Source of the DNA: Faecalibacterium prausnitzii
GTDB taxonomy: Bacteria > Bacillota > Clostridia > Oscillospirales > Ruminococcaceae
Direction: 5' to 3'
DNA length: 64,000 nucleotides
Assembly (NCBI GenBank): GCA_004558805.1
Contig: SFDE01000002.1
Span: 112,356 to 176,355 of the forward strand
Notes under the pieces: model-generated
The model's database searches: none
The model's input: only the letters and a program-made list of their open reading frames with translations
Told to the model about the DNA's origin: nothing
Program-made: the position numbers and the translations under genes
Shown here: positions 27,134-35,221 of the stretch, piece after piece
How positions within the stretch are numbered: the first letter of the stretch is position 1
Layout of the letters: the number at the start of each line of letters is the position of its first letter

Positions 27134-27958
27134 TTAATACTTGTCAATGGCGATCTGATCCACCGGTCCGCCCTTGTACTCTCCCAGAAACAGGTCTGCG
27201 GTCTGCACAAAACTGTCCGGCACATCGCTGACGTAGAAGTGTGCGGTGCCGCTTTCCCGGTTGGCACGCAGCCCCCGCTGGGACAGCATCCGCTCCAGAT
27301 GGTGCGCTGCCGTTTTTGCCGGGTCCACCAGGGTGACCTGATCTCCCATAAACTCCCCGATCATGGTCTTCAGCAGGGGGTAGTGGGTACAGCCCAGGAT
27401 CAGGGTGTCCACCCCTGCCTCCCGCACGGCGGTAAGGTACTGGGCAATGACCAGCCGGGTCACCTGCTGCTTTTCCGGTGCGCTGTGGTCCACATAGCCT
27501 GCCTCCACCAGCGGCACGAACAGAGGGCAGGGCTGCGCCGTGATCTCCACCCCGGGCACCAGCTGCCGCAGCAGCTTTTCGTAGCTGCGGGACCGGATGG
27601 TGGCGGCGGTGCCGATGACTCCGATGCGGCGGTTCCGGGTGGCAAATGCCGCCTCCCGGGCAGCAGCATCCACCACGCCCAGATAAGGCACCGGCAGCCT
27701 GGCCGCTTCGGCAGCAGGGTAGGTGCTGGACACGGTGCCGCATGCCGCCATAATGCACTTGACGTTCCGGGACAACAGGAACGCCACGTCCTGCCGGGCG
27801 TACTGCAGGATGGTCTCCGGGCTGCGGCTGCCGTAGGGCACCCGACCGGTATCCCCGAAGTAGATGATGTCCTCTCCGGGCAGCCGTTTGCGCAGCTCCC
27901 GCACCCCGGTCAGTCCTCCCAGACCGCTGTCGAATACGCCGATAGGGCGGTTATCCAT
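27134..27958 (-). CDS. murI: Glutamate racemase
   Basis: The 274-residue enzyme makes D-glutamate for peptidoglycan. The N-terminal signature GVFDSGLGGLTGVREL and the second catalytic motif LGCTHYPLL (Cys190) are standard. The first catalytic motif reads AACGTVSS (Cys73), with Gly in place of the Asn found in the usual ACNT. The ATG at 27958 is chosen for GGAAAGGA upstream and overlaps the ddl stop by eight bases. Adjacency to ddl supports a cell-wall operon. Confidence 0.93.
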   Translation of the reverse strand: MDNRPIGVFDSGLGGLTGVRELRKRLPGEDIIYFGDTGRVPYGSRSPETILQYARQDVAFLLSRNVKCIMAACGTVSSTYPAAEAARLPVPYLGVVDAAAREAAFATRNRRIGVIGTAATIRSRSYEKLLRQLVPGVEITAQPCPLFVPLVEAGYVDHSAPEKQQVTRLVIAQYLTAVREAGVDTLILGCTHYPLLKTMIGEFMGDQVTLVDPAKTAAHHLERMLSQRGLRANRESGTAHFYVSDVPDSFVQTADLFLGEYKGGPVDQIAIDKY

Positions 27959-29045
27959 GCTGTTTTTCCGTCCTTTCCAGTGCAAGGGCGATAAGGCGGT
28001 CGATGAGGGCAGGCACCGGCAGACCCTCGTGCTCCATGAGCTTGGGGTACATGCTGATGGAGGTGAAGCCCGGGAAGGTGTTGATCTCGTTGATCATCAC
28101 CCTGCCGGTGCCCTTCTCCACAAAGAAGTCGCAGCGTGCCAGACCCTCGCAGCCCAGTGCGCTGTAGGCAAGGGCGGCGTAGGTCTTGACCTCGTCCAGC
28201 TTTGCCTCCGGCAGGTGTGCCGGGATCACAGTCTGGCTCACGCCGTTCTTGTACTTGTCGTCGTAGGTGTAGAACTCTGCACCGGCAAGGATCTCACCGG
28301 GGCGGGTCGCCACAGCGGGGTCGGAGCCGATGACGGCACACTCCACTTCCTGCCCGTCCACAAAGGCTTCAAACACCACCTTGCGGTCGTTTTCCAGGGC
28401 AAGGTCGATCGCCTTTTCAAGCTCTTCCCGGCTGGACACCTTGGAGATGCCCACACTGGAACCGGCGTTGGCAGGCTTGACGAACACCGGCCAGCCCAGC
28501 TTTGCCTCCACACCGGCGCAGACCCCTGCCCGGTCGGTCTCGATCTCCCAGCGGTTTGCCGCCAGCCACTTGGTGTGGGGGATGTTGTTTGCCTCAAACA
28601 GAGCATTTGCCACTGCCTTGTCCATGCAGGCAGCGCTTGCCAGCACGCCGCAGCCCACGTAGGGGATGCCGGCAAGCTCCAGCAGACCCTGCACAGTGCC
28701 GTCCTCGCCCCACAGACCGTGGAGCACCGGGATCACCACATCCACGTGGACCTTTTCTACATGACCATCCGGGGTGAACAGGATCATGCCGTGGTCGGCA
28801 CGGTCCGGGCTGATGACGCAGGGCATATTGCCTGCCATCTCCTCCCAGCTGCCATCGGCGATCTGGGCGGAGGCAGCCTCGGTATACAGCCAGCGCCCCT
28901 CCTTGGTGATGCCCACCGTCAGCACCTCATACTTGGAGCGGTCGATATGATCTACGAAATTTCCCACCGAAACACAGCTGACCTCATGTTCGCTGGACAT
29001 ACCGCCGAACAGAAGGACAACACACATGGTATCCTGAGTCTGCAT
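27951..29045 (-). CDS. ddl: D-alanine--D-alanine ligase
   Basis: The 364-residue ATP-grasp ligase makes the D-Ala-D-Ala end of peptidoglycan stems. Visible motifs are LFGGMSSEHEVS, PVLHGLWGEDGTVQG, the ATP-grasp VFVKPANAGSSVGISKV, AEFYTYDDKYKNG in the omega-loop region, and the Mg-binding INEINTFPGFTSISMYP. The Tyr in DDKY favours D-Ala over D-lactate as acceptor. AGGAG lies nine bases before the ATG. It is the first gene of the ddl-murI-DUF1934-argS operon. Confidence 0.96.
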   Translation of the reverse strand: MQTQDTMCVVLLFGGMSSEHEVSCVSVGNFVDHIDRSKYEVLTVGITKEGRWLYTEAASAQIADGSWEEMAGNMPCVISPDRADHGMILFTPDGHVEKVHVDVVIPVLHGLWGEDGTVQGLLELAGIPYVGCGVLASAACMDKAVANALFEANNIPHTKWLAANRWEIETDRAGVCAGVEAKLGWPVFVKPANAGSSVGISKVSSREELEKAIDLALENDRKVVFEAFVDGQEVECAVIGSDPAVATRPGEILAGAEFYTYDDKYKNGVSQTVIPAHLPEAKLDEVKTYAALAYSALGCEGLARCDFFVEKGTGRVMINEINTFPGFTSISMYPKLMEHEGLPVPALIDRLIALALERTEKQHG

Positions 29046-29115
29046 GATAACTCTCTCCTATTTCAAAAACCCCGGTACGGGGCGGAATCAGACCGGTAAA
29101 ATGCCGTTCCTGCTT

Positions 29116-29144
29116 ATTATACAATATCTATGACCGGGATGCAA
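29116..29144 (-). promoter_or_regulatory. Promoter of the ddl operon
   Basis: On the minus strand TTGCAT (29139-29144), 17 bases, TATAAT (29116-29121). It is back to back with the rpmG promoter about 80 bases away. Confidence 0.8.
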
Positions 29145-29222
29145 GCAGAATGCAGAAAAGCCGGCGATGGGTACCGGCAGAACTTTTTTGCAAAAAACTT
29201 TCCAAAAATCGCAAATTTACGC

Positions 29223-29251
29223 TTGACGGGATGAAAAAGCCGTGATACAAT
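29223..29251 (+). promoter_or_regulatory. Promoter of rpmG-secE-nusG
   Basis: TTGACG (29223-29228), 17 bases, TACAAT (29246-29251). The leader to rpmG is about 97 nt. Confidence 0.8.
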
Positions 29252-29354
29252 GATATCACCTCTTTTGCGGGGTTATTAAGTGCGCCTGTTTTCCGGACGC
29301 GCACCCGCACCCGAGGGAGGTTCAAAACGACCGTTATAATGGAGGTGTCAACAA

Positions 29355-29504
29355 ATGACCGTTAAAATCACTCTGGCATGCACTGAGTGCAAGCAGCGCA
29401 ACTACAACACCACGAAGAACAAGAAGAACAACCCCGATCGTCTCGAGATGAAGAAGTACTGCCGTTTCTGCAAGAAGCACACCGTTCATCGCGAAACCAA
29501 GTAA
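29355..29504 (+). CDS. rpmG: 50S ribosomal protein L33
   Basis: The 49-residue protein has the zinc-ribbon form of L33: two CxxC pairs (ACTECK and YCRFCK) with a basic body (NTTKNKKNNPDRLEMKK). GGAGGTG lies seven bases before the ATG. The order rpmG-secE-nusG is the classical one in Firmicutes. Confidence 0.97.
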   Translation: MTVKITLACTECKQRNYNTTKNKKNNPDRLEMKKYCRFCKKHTVHRETK

Positions 29505-29523
29505 GAGAAAGGCGGACGCAACT

Positions 29524-29775
29524 ATGGCAGACAAAACCGAGAAAAAGCCGGGCTTTGTGGCCAGAGCAAAAACTGCTGTCAAGAACTTCTGCGGCAAGGT
29601 CGCAAAATTCTTCCGCGATACCAAGAGCGAGCTGAAGAAGGTGGTGTGGCCGTCCAAGAAGGACACCAAGACCAACACCATCGTCGTACTTGTGACTGTG
29701 ATCGTGGCGGCAGCCGTGCTGATCCTGCTGGATACCATCTTTGGTGGTATTCTGGGTCTGATCATCGGCGCCTGA
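29524..29775 (+). CDS. secE: Preprotein translocase subunit SecE
   Basis: The 83-residue protein has an amphipathic segment with the SecE signature FFRDTKSELKKVVWPSKKDT followed by one membrane helix (about 52-80). It stabilises SecY in the SecYEG channel. The N-terminus carries extra charged residues (MADKTEKKPGF). It lies 19 bases after rpmG and 30 bases before nusG. Confidence 0.96.
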   Translation: MADKTEKKPGFVARAKTAVKNFCGKVAKFFRDTKSELKKVVWPSKKDTKTNTIVVLVTVIVAAAVLILLDTIFGGILGLIIGA

Positions 29776-29805
29776 GAATCATCTTGAAACGGAGGGTCAA
29801 CCAAA

Positions 29806-30339
29806 ATGGAAGAACAGTCCAATGAGGCACTTTGGTATGTTGTGCATACCTATTCCGGCTATGAGAACAAGGTCGCAAACGACCTGCAGACCATGGTGGA
29901 AAACCGTCACCTGCAGGATCTGATCTGCGATATCAAGGTTCCCGTCGAGATGGTTCCTGAAATCGACAAGAACGGTAAGCAGAAGATGGTGGAGCACAAG
30001 CTCTTCCCCGGCTACGTTCTGGTCAAGATGGTGATGAACGACGATACTTGGTACGTTGTGCGCAACACGCGCGGCTGTACCGGTTTTGTGGGTCCCGCCT
30101 CCAAGCCCGTTCCCCTTACTGCTGAAGAAGTGGAGAAGATGGGCGTGGAGAAGGCTGCACCGCTGACCGTGGATTTCAAGGTCGGCGATACCGTGCAGAT
30201 CACCGCTGGTCCTCTGGAAGGCTTTATGGGTCTTGTAGAAGAGATCGACACCGAGAACTTCAAAGTGAAGCTCAAGGTCAACATGTTCGGCCGCGAAACC
30301 CCTGCAGAGGTGGAGATCGGTCAGGTCGAGCTGCCGTAA
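29806..30339 (+). CDS. nusG: Transcription termination/antitermination factor NusG
   Basis: The 177-residue protein has the NGN domain (WYVVHTYSGYENKVANDL, FPGYVLVKM, NTRGCTGFVG) and a C-terminal KOW domain (VGDTVQITAGPLEGFMG). It binds RNA polymerase and links it to ribosomes or Rho. CGGAGGGT precedes the ATG. Confidence 0.97.
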   Translation: MEEQSNEALWYVVHTYSGYENKVANDLQTMVENRHLQDLICDIKVPVEMVPEIDKNGKQKMVEHKLFPGYVLVKMVMNDDTWYVVRNTRGCTGFVGPASKPVPLTAEEVEKMGVEKAAPLTVDFKVGDTVQITAGPLEGFMGLVEEIDTENFKVKLKVNMFGRETPAEVEIGQVELP

Positions 30340-30409
30340 CCAATCGGCACAGATCGTTTACCAAGGTAAGACCGCAGTGCGGTTCTTATAGAGCGTGTGC
30401 AGGGTGCAT

Positions 30410-30470
30410 GCGCTCGTGGGAGGCGTGGAGACACCGCGCCGCAACTCACCACAGATTTTTGGAGGTGCAT
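30410..30470 (+). promoter_or_regulatory. Putative L1-binding leader upstream of rplK
   Basis: The spacer contains GTGGGAGGCGTGGAGACACC, a GCGCC stem and ACTCACCAC, so GTGGGAG can pair with CTCACCAC around an internal helix. A matching element, GTGGGAGGGCATGACACTGC, lies before rplA. This is the pattern of an L1 autoregulatory site resembling its 23S target. The call is by resemblance only. Confidence 0.5.
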
Positions 30471-30475
30471 TTATC

Positions 30476-30901
30476 ATGGCACAGAAAGTTACTGGCTACA
30501 TCAAGCTGCAGATCGAGGCAGGCAAGGCGACTCCGGCTCCCCCGGTTGGTCCTGCTCTGGGTCAGAAGGGCGTCAACATCATGGCGTTCACCAAGGAGTT
30601 CAACGAGCGTACCAAGAACCAGATGGGTTACGTCATCCCCGTCGTCATCACCGTGTATGCTGACCGCTCCTTCAGCTTCATCACCAAGACTCCTCCGGCA
30701 GCCGTTCTGATCAAGAAGGCAGCTGGTATCAACACCGCTTCCGGCAAGCCCAACAAGGAAAAGGTTGCTTCTCTGACCGCCGCTCAGGTGGAGGAGATCG
30801 CCAAGACCAAGATGCCCGACCTGAACGCCGCTTCTCTGGAAGCTGCATGCAGCATGGTCCGTGGCACCTGCCGCTCCATGGGCGTCACCGTCGAGGGCTG
30901 A
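30476..30901 (+). CDS. rplK: 50S ribosomal protein L11
   Basis: The 141-residue protein has the L11 hallmarks: KLQIEAGKATPAPPVGPALG, the FTKEFNERT segment, KTPPAAVLIKKAAG and a C-terminal AACSMVRGTCRSMGVTVEG. It binds the GTPase centre of 23S rRNA. The ATG at 30476 (TTTTGGAGGTGC upstream) is used; a longer frame from 30395 runs through the leader. Confidence 0.98.
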   Translation: MAQKVTGYIKLQIEAGKATPAPPVGPALGQKGVNIMAFTKEFNERTKNQMGYVIPVVITVYADRSFSFITKTPPAAVLIKKAAGINTASGKPNKEKVASLTAAQVEEIAKTKMPDLNAASLEAACSMVRGTCRSMGVTVEG

Positions 30902-30910
30902 GACATAAAC

Positions 30911-30948
30911 AGTGGGAGGGCATGACACTGCCCGCATGACCACACAGG
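30911..30948 (+). promoter_or_regulatory. Putative second L1-binding site before rplA
   Basis: The short intercistronic spacer carries GTGGGAGGGCATGACACTGC and then CCCGCATGACCACAC. GTGG can pair with CCAC around a GGGC/GCCC inner helix, as in the element upstream of rplK. Confidence 0.45.
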
Positions 30949-30958
30949 AGGATATACA

Positions 30959-31651
30959 ATGAAACATGGCAAGCATTATGTCGACGCTGCAAAGCTGGTC
31001 GATTCTACTAAACTGTACGATGTGAACGAGGCTCTGGAGCTGGCTTGCAAGACCGCTTCTGCCAAGTTCGACGAGACCGTTGAGCTGCACGTCCGTCTGG
31101 GCGTTGATGGCCGTCACGCAGACCAGCAGGTCCGCGGCGCTGTCGTTCTGCCCAACGGCACCGGCAAGACCGTGCGCGTGTGCGCCATTGCCAAGGGTCC
31201 CGCTGCTGCTGCTGCTGAGGCTGCAGGTGCAGACATCGTTGGTGATGACGAGCTGATCGCAAAGATCGCCGGCGGCTTCATGGACTTTGACGTTGTTGTG
31301 ACCACCCCCGACATGATGGGTCGCGTTGGTCGCCTCGGTAAGGTCCTGGGCCCCCGTGGTCTGATGCCCAACCCCAAGGCTGGTACCGTTGCTCCTGATC
31401 TGGGCAAGGCTGTCAGCGAGGCTAAGGCTGGTAAGATCGAGTACCGTCTGGACAAGCAGAACATCATCCATGTTCCCGTGGGCAAGGCTTCTTTCGGTGC
31501 AGAGAAGCTGTACACCAACCTGAACACCGTGCTGGAGGCTATTGCCAAGGCAAAGCCCGCTGCTGCTAAGGGTACCTACTTCAAGAGCGCTACCATCGCC
31601 ACCACCATGGGCCCTGGCATCCGTCTCAACACCCTGAAGTACGGTGTTTGA
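30959..31651 (+). CDS. rplA: 50S ribosomal protein L1
   Basis: The 230-residue protein has the L1 signatures VELHVRLGVDGRHADQQVRG, VLPNGTGKTVRVCA and the conserved LGPRGLMPNPKAGTVAPD. It forms the L1 stalk and is a translational repressor of its own operon in other bacteria. CAGGAGG lies before the ATG. A terminator follows. Confidence 0.98.
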   Translation: MKHGKHYVDAAKLVDSTKLYDVNEALELACKTASAKFDETVELHVRLGVDGRHADQQVRGAVVLPNGTGKTVRVCAIAKGPAAAAAEAAGADIVGDDELIAKIAGGFMDFDVVVTTPDMMGRVGRLGKVLGPRGLMPNPKAGTVAPDLGKAVSEAKAGKIEYRLDKQNIIHVPVGKASFGAEKLYTNLNTVLEAIAKAKPAAAKGTYFKSATIATTMGPGIRLNTLKYGV

Positions 31652-31674
31652 TCTTTTGATCTGAGTTTCTAAAG

Positions 31675-31712
31675 TTTTTCTGTCGTCTGTTTGGGGCGGC
31701 AGAAAAATTTTG
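31675..31712 (+). terminator. Terminator after rplA
   Basis: TTTTTCTGNCG pairs with CGNCAGAAAAA and is followed by TTTTGT. Confidence 0.7.
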
Positions 31713-31734
31713 TAAAGAAATTTCAAAAAAGTAC

Positions 31735-31763
31735 TTGACAACTCCGCACGTTTGCGGTAATAT
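31735..31763 (+). promoter_or_regulatory. Promoter of rplJ-rplL
   Basis: TTGACA (31735-31740), 17 bases, TAATAT (31758-31763). Confidence 0.85.
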
Positions 31764-31769
31764 GATCAT

Positions 31770-31887
31770 GCTGTTTTTGAGACAGCAGGTGCTGGAGTCC
31801 AGCGTAAGGCTATGCCGCCTGCCGAGAAACGTGCGTAAAGTTGCTTTATGCCTCTTTCTCGACCAAGTGCGGGAAAGAGGCTTTTTT
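31770..31887 (+). promoter_or_regulatory. L10 ribosomal leader with terminator
   Basis: The leader upstream of rplJ contains several short stems (for example GCTG...CAGC around 31770-31787 and GTGCTGGAGTCCAGC) and ends in GCCTCTTTC / GAAAGAGGC followed by TTTTTT (31850-31887). Position and form match the L10 leader family that binds the L10-L7/L12 complex and attenuates transcription. The exact kink-turn site was not resolved by eye. Confidence 0.75.
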
Positions 31888-31936
31888 CATACGACTCCGG
31901 TTTTTGATACAAGTTTTTGAAACGAGGTGAAACCGA

Positions 31937-32452
31937 ATGCCCAGTGCAAAGATTCTTTCTGAAAAGCAGGCTTATGTCGCTGATCTGAAGGCAAAGTTTG
32001 AGAGTGCGGTTTCCGGCTGCGTCGTCGCTTACGGCGGCATTAACGTCGAGAACGACACCAAGCTCCGTAAGGAGCTGCGTGAGGCAGGCGTTGATTACAT
32101 GGTCGTGAAGAACACCATGCTGCGTCTGGCAGTCAAGGGTACCTCCCTGGAGGCTCTGGCTGAAAACTTCAAGGGTGACACTGCTGTCGCTTTTGCTCAC
32201 GAAGAAGATCCCATGGCTGCTGCCCGCATCCTGTGCAAGTATCAGGACGGCGATAAGTCCAAGAAGTTTGTCGTGAAGGCTGGCTTCATGGAAGGCAAGA
32301 CTATGGACGCTGCCGAGACCAACGCCATCGCAAAGCTGCCCAACCGCGAAGGTATGCTGTCTATGTTTGCAGGCGCCCTCACCAGCACTCTGTCTGGTCT
32401 GGCTGTTGCAATGCAGGCTTATGCCGACAAGCAGGAGGAGCCCGCTGCCTAA
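31937..32452 (+). CDS. rplJ: 50S ribosomal protein L10
   Basis: The 171-residue protein matches L10: N-terminal EKQAYVADLKAKFESA, the conserved YMVVKNTMLRLAVKGT, FKGDTAVAFAHEEDPMAAAR, then GKTMDAAETNAIAKLPNREG and a C-terminal helix that holds L7/L12 dimers. AACGAGGTG precedes the ATG. Confidence 0.97.
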   Translation: MPSAKILSEKQAYVADLKAKFESAVSGCVVAYGGINVENDTKLRKELREAGVDYMVVKNTMLRLAVKGTSLEALAENFKGDTAVAFAHEEDPMAAARILCKYQDGDKSKKFVVKAGFMEGKTMDAAETNAIAKLPNREGMLSMFAGALTSTLSGLAVAMQAYADKQEEPAA

Positions 32453-32524
32453 TGGCTGCGTGACCGCTGCTTAAACGATTCTGAAATCAACAAACAAAAC
32501 CATTTATATTGGAGGGTTATTACC

Positions 32525-32899
32525 ATGGCTTCTGAGAAGATTACTGCCATCATCGACTCCGTCAAGGAGCTGTCCGTTCTGGAGCTGAAGGAACTCATCG
32601 ACGCTTACTGCGAGGAGTTCGGCGTTTCTGCTGTTGCTGCTGCTGCTCCCGCTGCTGCTGGCGCTGCTGCTGCTGCTGAGGAAGAGAAGACCGAGTTCGA
32701 CGTCATCCTGGCTGAGGCTGGCGCTACCAAGATGCAGGTCATCAAGCTGGTGAAGGAGATCACCGGTCTGGGCCTGAAGGAAGCTAAGGCTATCGTTGAT
32801 GGCGCTCCCAAGGCTGTTAAGGAGAAGGTCTCCAAGGCTGAGGCTGACGACATCAAGAAGAAGCTGGAAGAGGCTGGCGCTAAGGTCGAGGTTAAGTAA
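32525..32899 (+). CDS. rplL: 50S ribosomal protein L7/L12
   Basis: The 124-residue protein has the N-terminal dimerisation helices (SVLELKELIDAYCEEFGV), an Ala-rich hinge (about 38-54) and the C-terminal factor-binding domain with KTEFDVILAEAG, KMQVIKLVKEITGLGLKEAK and VDGAPKAVKEKVSKAEAD. TTGGAGG lies ten bases before the ATG. Confidence 0.98.
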   Translation: MASEKITAIIDSVKELSVLELKELIDAYCEEFGVSAVAAAAPAAAGAAAAAEEEKTEFDVILAEAGATKMQVIKLVKEITGLGLKEAKAIVDGAPKAVKEKVSKAEADDIKKKLEEAGAKVEVK

Positions 32900-32933
32900 T
32901 TTAACCCCCTTCCTTACGTTCTTTCTTGAACAC

Positions 32934-32970
32934 AAAGAGGTCTGTGCCGCAAGGTGCAGACCTCTTTTTT
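32934..32970 (+). terminator. Terminator after rplL
   Basis: AAAGAGGTCTG pairs with CAGACCTCTTT and is followed by TTTTTT. Confidence 0.92.
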
Positions 32971-33000
32971 GCTGCACTTTTCTATTGCTGCAAACTATGC

Positions 33001-33006
33001 TATACT
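33001..33006 (+). promoter_or_regulatory. Extended -10 for the aldo/keto reductase
   Basis: TATACT preceded by TGC (extended -10), 27 bases after the T-run of the rplL terminator. No good -35 was found. Confidence 0.55.
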
Positions 33007-33015
33007 GTGACTGAC

Positions 33016-33054
33016 AGGAGGAGCGGCGGACCCCTTCCCCGCCGCACAAATGCT
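33016..33054 (+). promoter_or_regulatory. Shine-Dalgarno and hairpin before the aldo/keto reductase start
   Basis: AGGAGG (33016-33021) lies 33 bases before the ATG at 33055, too far for normal use. Between them GCGGCGG (33023-33029) and CCGCCGC (33039-33045) form a perfect 7-bp hairpin; when folded, the gap shrinks to about 10 bases. Confidence 0.55.
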
Positions 33055-34188
33055 ATGGACTATCGCAACTGGAACAACGGACTTTCCACTTCCCTGCTGG
33101 GCTTTGGCTGTATGCGCTTTCCCACAAAGGCGGACGGCAGCATTGACGAGCCCCGTGCCGAGGCGCTGCTGAACACTGCAAAGGACGCTGGTGTGAATTA
33201 TTTTGACACTGCCTACCCCTACCACGGCGGGGAAAGCGAGCCCTTTGTGGGGCGGGTCATTGCCAAATGGGACCGCAGCAGCTTTTACCTTGCCACCAAA
33301 CTGCCCCTGTGGAACTGTAACACGCTGGATGAGGCAAAGGATCTTTTTGAGCAGCAGTTCCGGCGGCTGGGGGTGGAGTATATCGACTTCTACCTGCTGC
33401 ACTCCCTCCATGCCGCCCGGTACCGCAAGGCAAAGGAGATGGGTGTGGTGGACTGGCTATGGCAGCAGAAAGCGGCAGGTCGGATCCGGAACTTCGGTTT
33501 TTCCTGCCACGACAACGCCGCCGGCTTTGAAGAGATCCTGCGGGACCAGCCCTGGGATTTCTGCCAGCTGCAGTACAACTATCTGGACCGGGATGACCGT
33601 GCCGAGGAGATCAGCGGCGACCGGGGCTATCGGCTCACCGAGGAGCTGGGCGTTCCCCTGATCATCATGGAGCCCATCAAGGGCGGCACCCTTGCCGCCC
33701 TGCCTGCCGATGCCGCCGCCCCTCTCCGGGCACTGGACCAAAAGGCATCCGACGCTTCCTGGGCACTGCGGTGGGTGGGCAGCCGCCGGAACGTCCATGT
33801 GATCCTCTCCGGCATGAGCGCCGAGGATCAGCTTGCAGATAACCTTGCCACCTTCCGCCGGTTCCGTCCCCTCTCCCCTGCGGAGGAAGCTGCTGTGGAG
33901 AATGCCGCCGCTGTGCTCCGCAGCCGCATCCGCATCGGCTGCACCGGCTGCCGCTACTGTATGCCCTGCCCCATGGGGGTGGACATCCCGGACAACTTCA
34001 GTATCTGGAACAAGCTGGGGATGTTCCAGCAGCCGGAGGCGATAAAAAACCAGTGGACCCAGCAGTTCCCGGACAGTGAAAAGGCGCTGCACTGCATCCG
34101 CTGCGGCAAATGTGAGGCGGTCTGTCCTCAGAAACTGCCCATCCGCACCGCACTGGCACAGGCGCAGGCAGAGCTGGACGGGTTGTAA
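33055..34188 (+). CDS. Aldo/keto reductase with C-terminal ferredoxin domain
   Basis: The 377-residue protein starts with an AKR barrel (GFGCMRFPT, then ANYFDTAYPYHGG-like VNYFDTAYPYHGGESE; the Tyr and Lys of the catalytic set are visible in DTAYPYH and ATKLPLW). The C-terminus has two Cys clusters, GCTGCRYCMPCPMGVDIP and CIRCGKCEAVCPQKLPI, typical of the Firmicute AKRs with a 4Fe-4S tail. These are thought to be oxidoreductases linked to ferredoxin; the substrate is unknown. The only in-frame ATG after the promoter is at 33055, with an unusual spacing from its ribosome binding site. Confidence 0.92.
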   Translation: MDYRNWNNGLSTSLLGFGCMRFPTKADGSIDEPRAEALLNTAKDAGVNYFDTAYPYHGGESEPFVGRVIAKWDRSSFYLATKLPLWNCNTLDEAKDLFEQQFRRLGVEYIDFYLLHSLHAARYRKAKEMGVVDWLWQQKAAGRIRNFGFSCHDNAAGFEEILRDQPWDFCQLQYNYLDRDDRAEEISGDRGYRLTEELGVPLIIMEPIKGGTLAALPADAAAPLRALDQKASDASWALRWVGSRRNVHVILSGMSAEDQLADNLATFRRFRPLSPAEEAAVENAAAVLRSRIRIGCTGCRYCMPCPMGVDIPDNFSIWNKLGMFQQPEAIKNQWTQQFPDSEKALHCIRCGKCEAVCPQKLPIRTALAQAQAELDGL

Positions 34189-34215
34189 GGCGGTACCGGT
34201 CTGCCCCGTGATACG

Positions 34216-34263
34216 CAAAAAGAGCAGGATACCCGTCCGCAGACGGAGCATCCTGCTCTTTGG
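34216..34263. terminator. Bidirectional terminator between the reductase and GntR genes
   Basis: AAAGAGCAGGAT pairs with ATCCTGCTCTTT, with CCGTC/GACGG nested inside. It can end both convergent genes. Confidence 0.85.
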
Positions 34264-34291
34264 ATCTTCTTGAGGATCTTCTCTTACATTC

Positions 34292-34951
34292 TTACCACAG
34301 GCGGATGACCTTGATGACGCCCTCAGCCTTGTCCCGTGCCAGCTCCAGATGGTGCTGCAGGGAGTCTGCGGCGCGGTCCCAGTCGTTGTCCAGCGCTGCA
34401 TCCAGGATCTGCAGGTGCTCCTCGCAGGTCTGCTCCTGATTGATCATGCTCACCTTGCCGGTCATGATGCGGAACCGGGTGTTCAGACCAGTGATCCGGT
34501 CGTATGCCGAACGCAGATACTTGTTGGGCAGGGTGCTCATGAGCAGCTCGTGGAATTCATCGTCCGACTTGCAGAAATCGGCAATGTGCTCCGGATGGTG
34601 CATCAGCTCTTCGTATGCTGCCAGCTGCTCCTGGGGAATACGGTCGCCGTATGTACGCAGCGCATAAGGCTCCACCAGCAGCCGCATCTCGAACATGCTG
34701 TGGACGTCCTCCTCGGTGATGCCGGAAACCATGAGACCCTTTTTGGGCAGGATGGTGATAAGCCCCTCCTGCTCCAGTCTGCCCAGTGCATCCCGCATGG
34801 GAGTGCGGCTGATGTTGCCCATCTCTGCGCAGAGCTTCTGCTCGTTCAGAAACTCGTTGGGGCGGTACTCACAGTTCAGGATCTTGGTCTTCAGGTACTG
34901 GTACGCCTGCAGTTTCAAGCTTGGCTTGGTCTGCGTCTCCATTTCTTTCAT
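34292..34951 (-). CDS. GntR-family transcriptional regulator (FCD type)
   Basis: The 219-residue protein has the N-terminal winged helix (LQAYQYLKTKILNCEYRPNE, NISRTPMRDALGRLEQEGLI, PKKGLMVSGIT) and the all-helical FCD effector domain (MFEMRLLVEPYALR, then DDEFHELLM and HLQILDAAL with the His/Asp ligands). Such regulators respond to small organic acids or sugars. The ATG at 34951 has AGGAG nine bases upstream; the one at 34957 is too close. Its target is not evident. It lies behind a leader terminator. Confidence 0.9.
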   Translation of the reverse strand: MKEMETQTKPSLKLQAYQYLKTKILNCEYRPNEFLNEQKLCAEMGNISRTPMRDALGRLEQEGLITILPKKGLMVSGITEEDVHSMFEMRLLVEPYALRTYGDRIPQEQLAAYEELMHHPEHIADFCKSDDEFHELLMSTLPNKYLRSAYDRITGLNTRFRIMTGKVSMINQEQTCEEHLQILDAALDNDWDRAADSLQHHLELARDKAEGVIKVIRLW

Positions 34952-35120
34952 TGTCATCTTCTCCTATATTTCTTCTTCCATATAAACGCCAAAAAGCAGC
35001 TTCTGTTCCAAGCTGCTGCGTGCCATGCCTCACGGGTCATGTATCCCGGCTGCAATCCCAGTCTTTCTTCTGATATATTATTTCACATTACAGCATATTT
35101 TACAAGACTTTTCTATTAAC
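34952..35120 (-). other. GntR leader with internal terminator
   Basis: On the minus strand AGCAGCTT-N7-AAGCTGCT followed by TTTTTGG (34990-35017) is a terminator about 40 bases before the GntR start. A TTGTAA with AATAAT 17 bases on (about 35081-35109) is the likely promoter. A CGGG/CCCG hairpin (about 35034-35048) precedes the terminator. The leader could be an attenuator; no known riboswitch core was recognised. Confidence 0.45.
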
Positions 35121-35221
35121 TTTGGCGCGTTTTCCGTTTTATCCAAATTTTTGGCTTTATTTTTGCCAAATCTTACAAAGTTTTTGTGCTTGTTACCAAA
35201 GCAGCTTTTTTTCACACGATT

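Noticed and set aside
24642..27137. An 831-codon plus-strand frame
   Set aside because: It is a shadow of argS and DUF1934 and includes the intergenic repeat.
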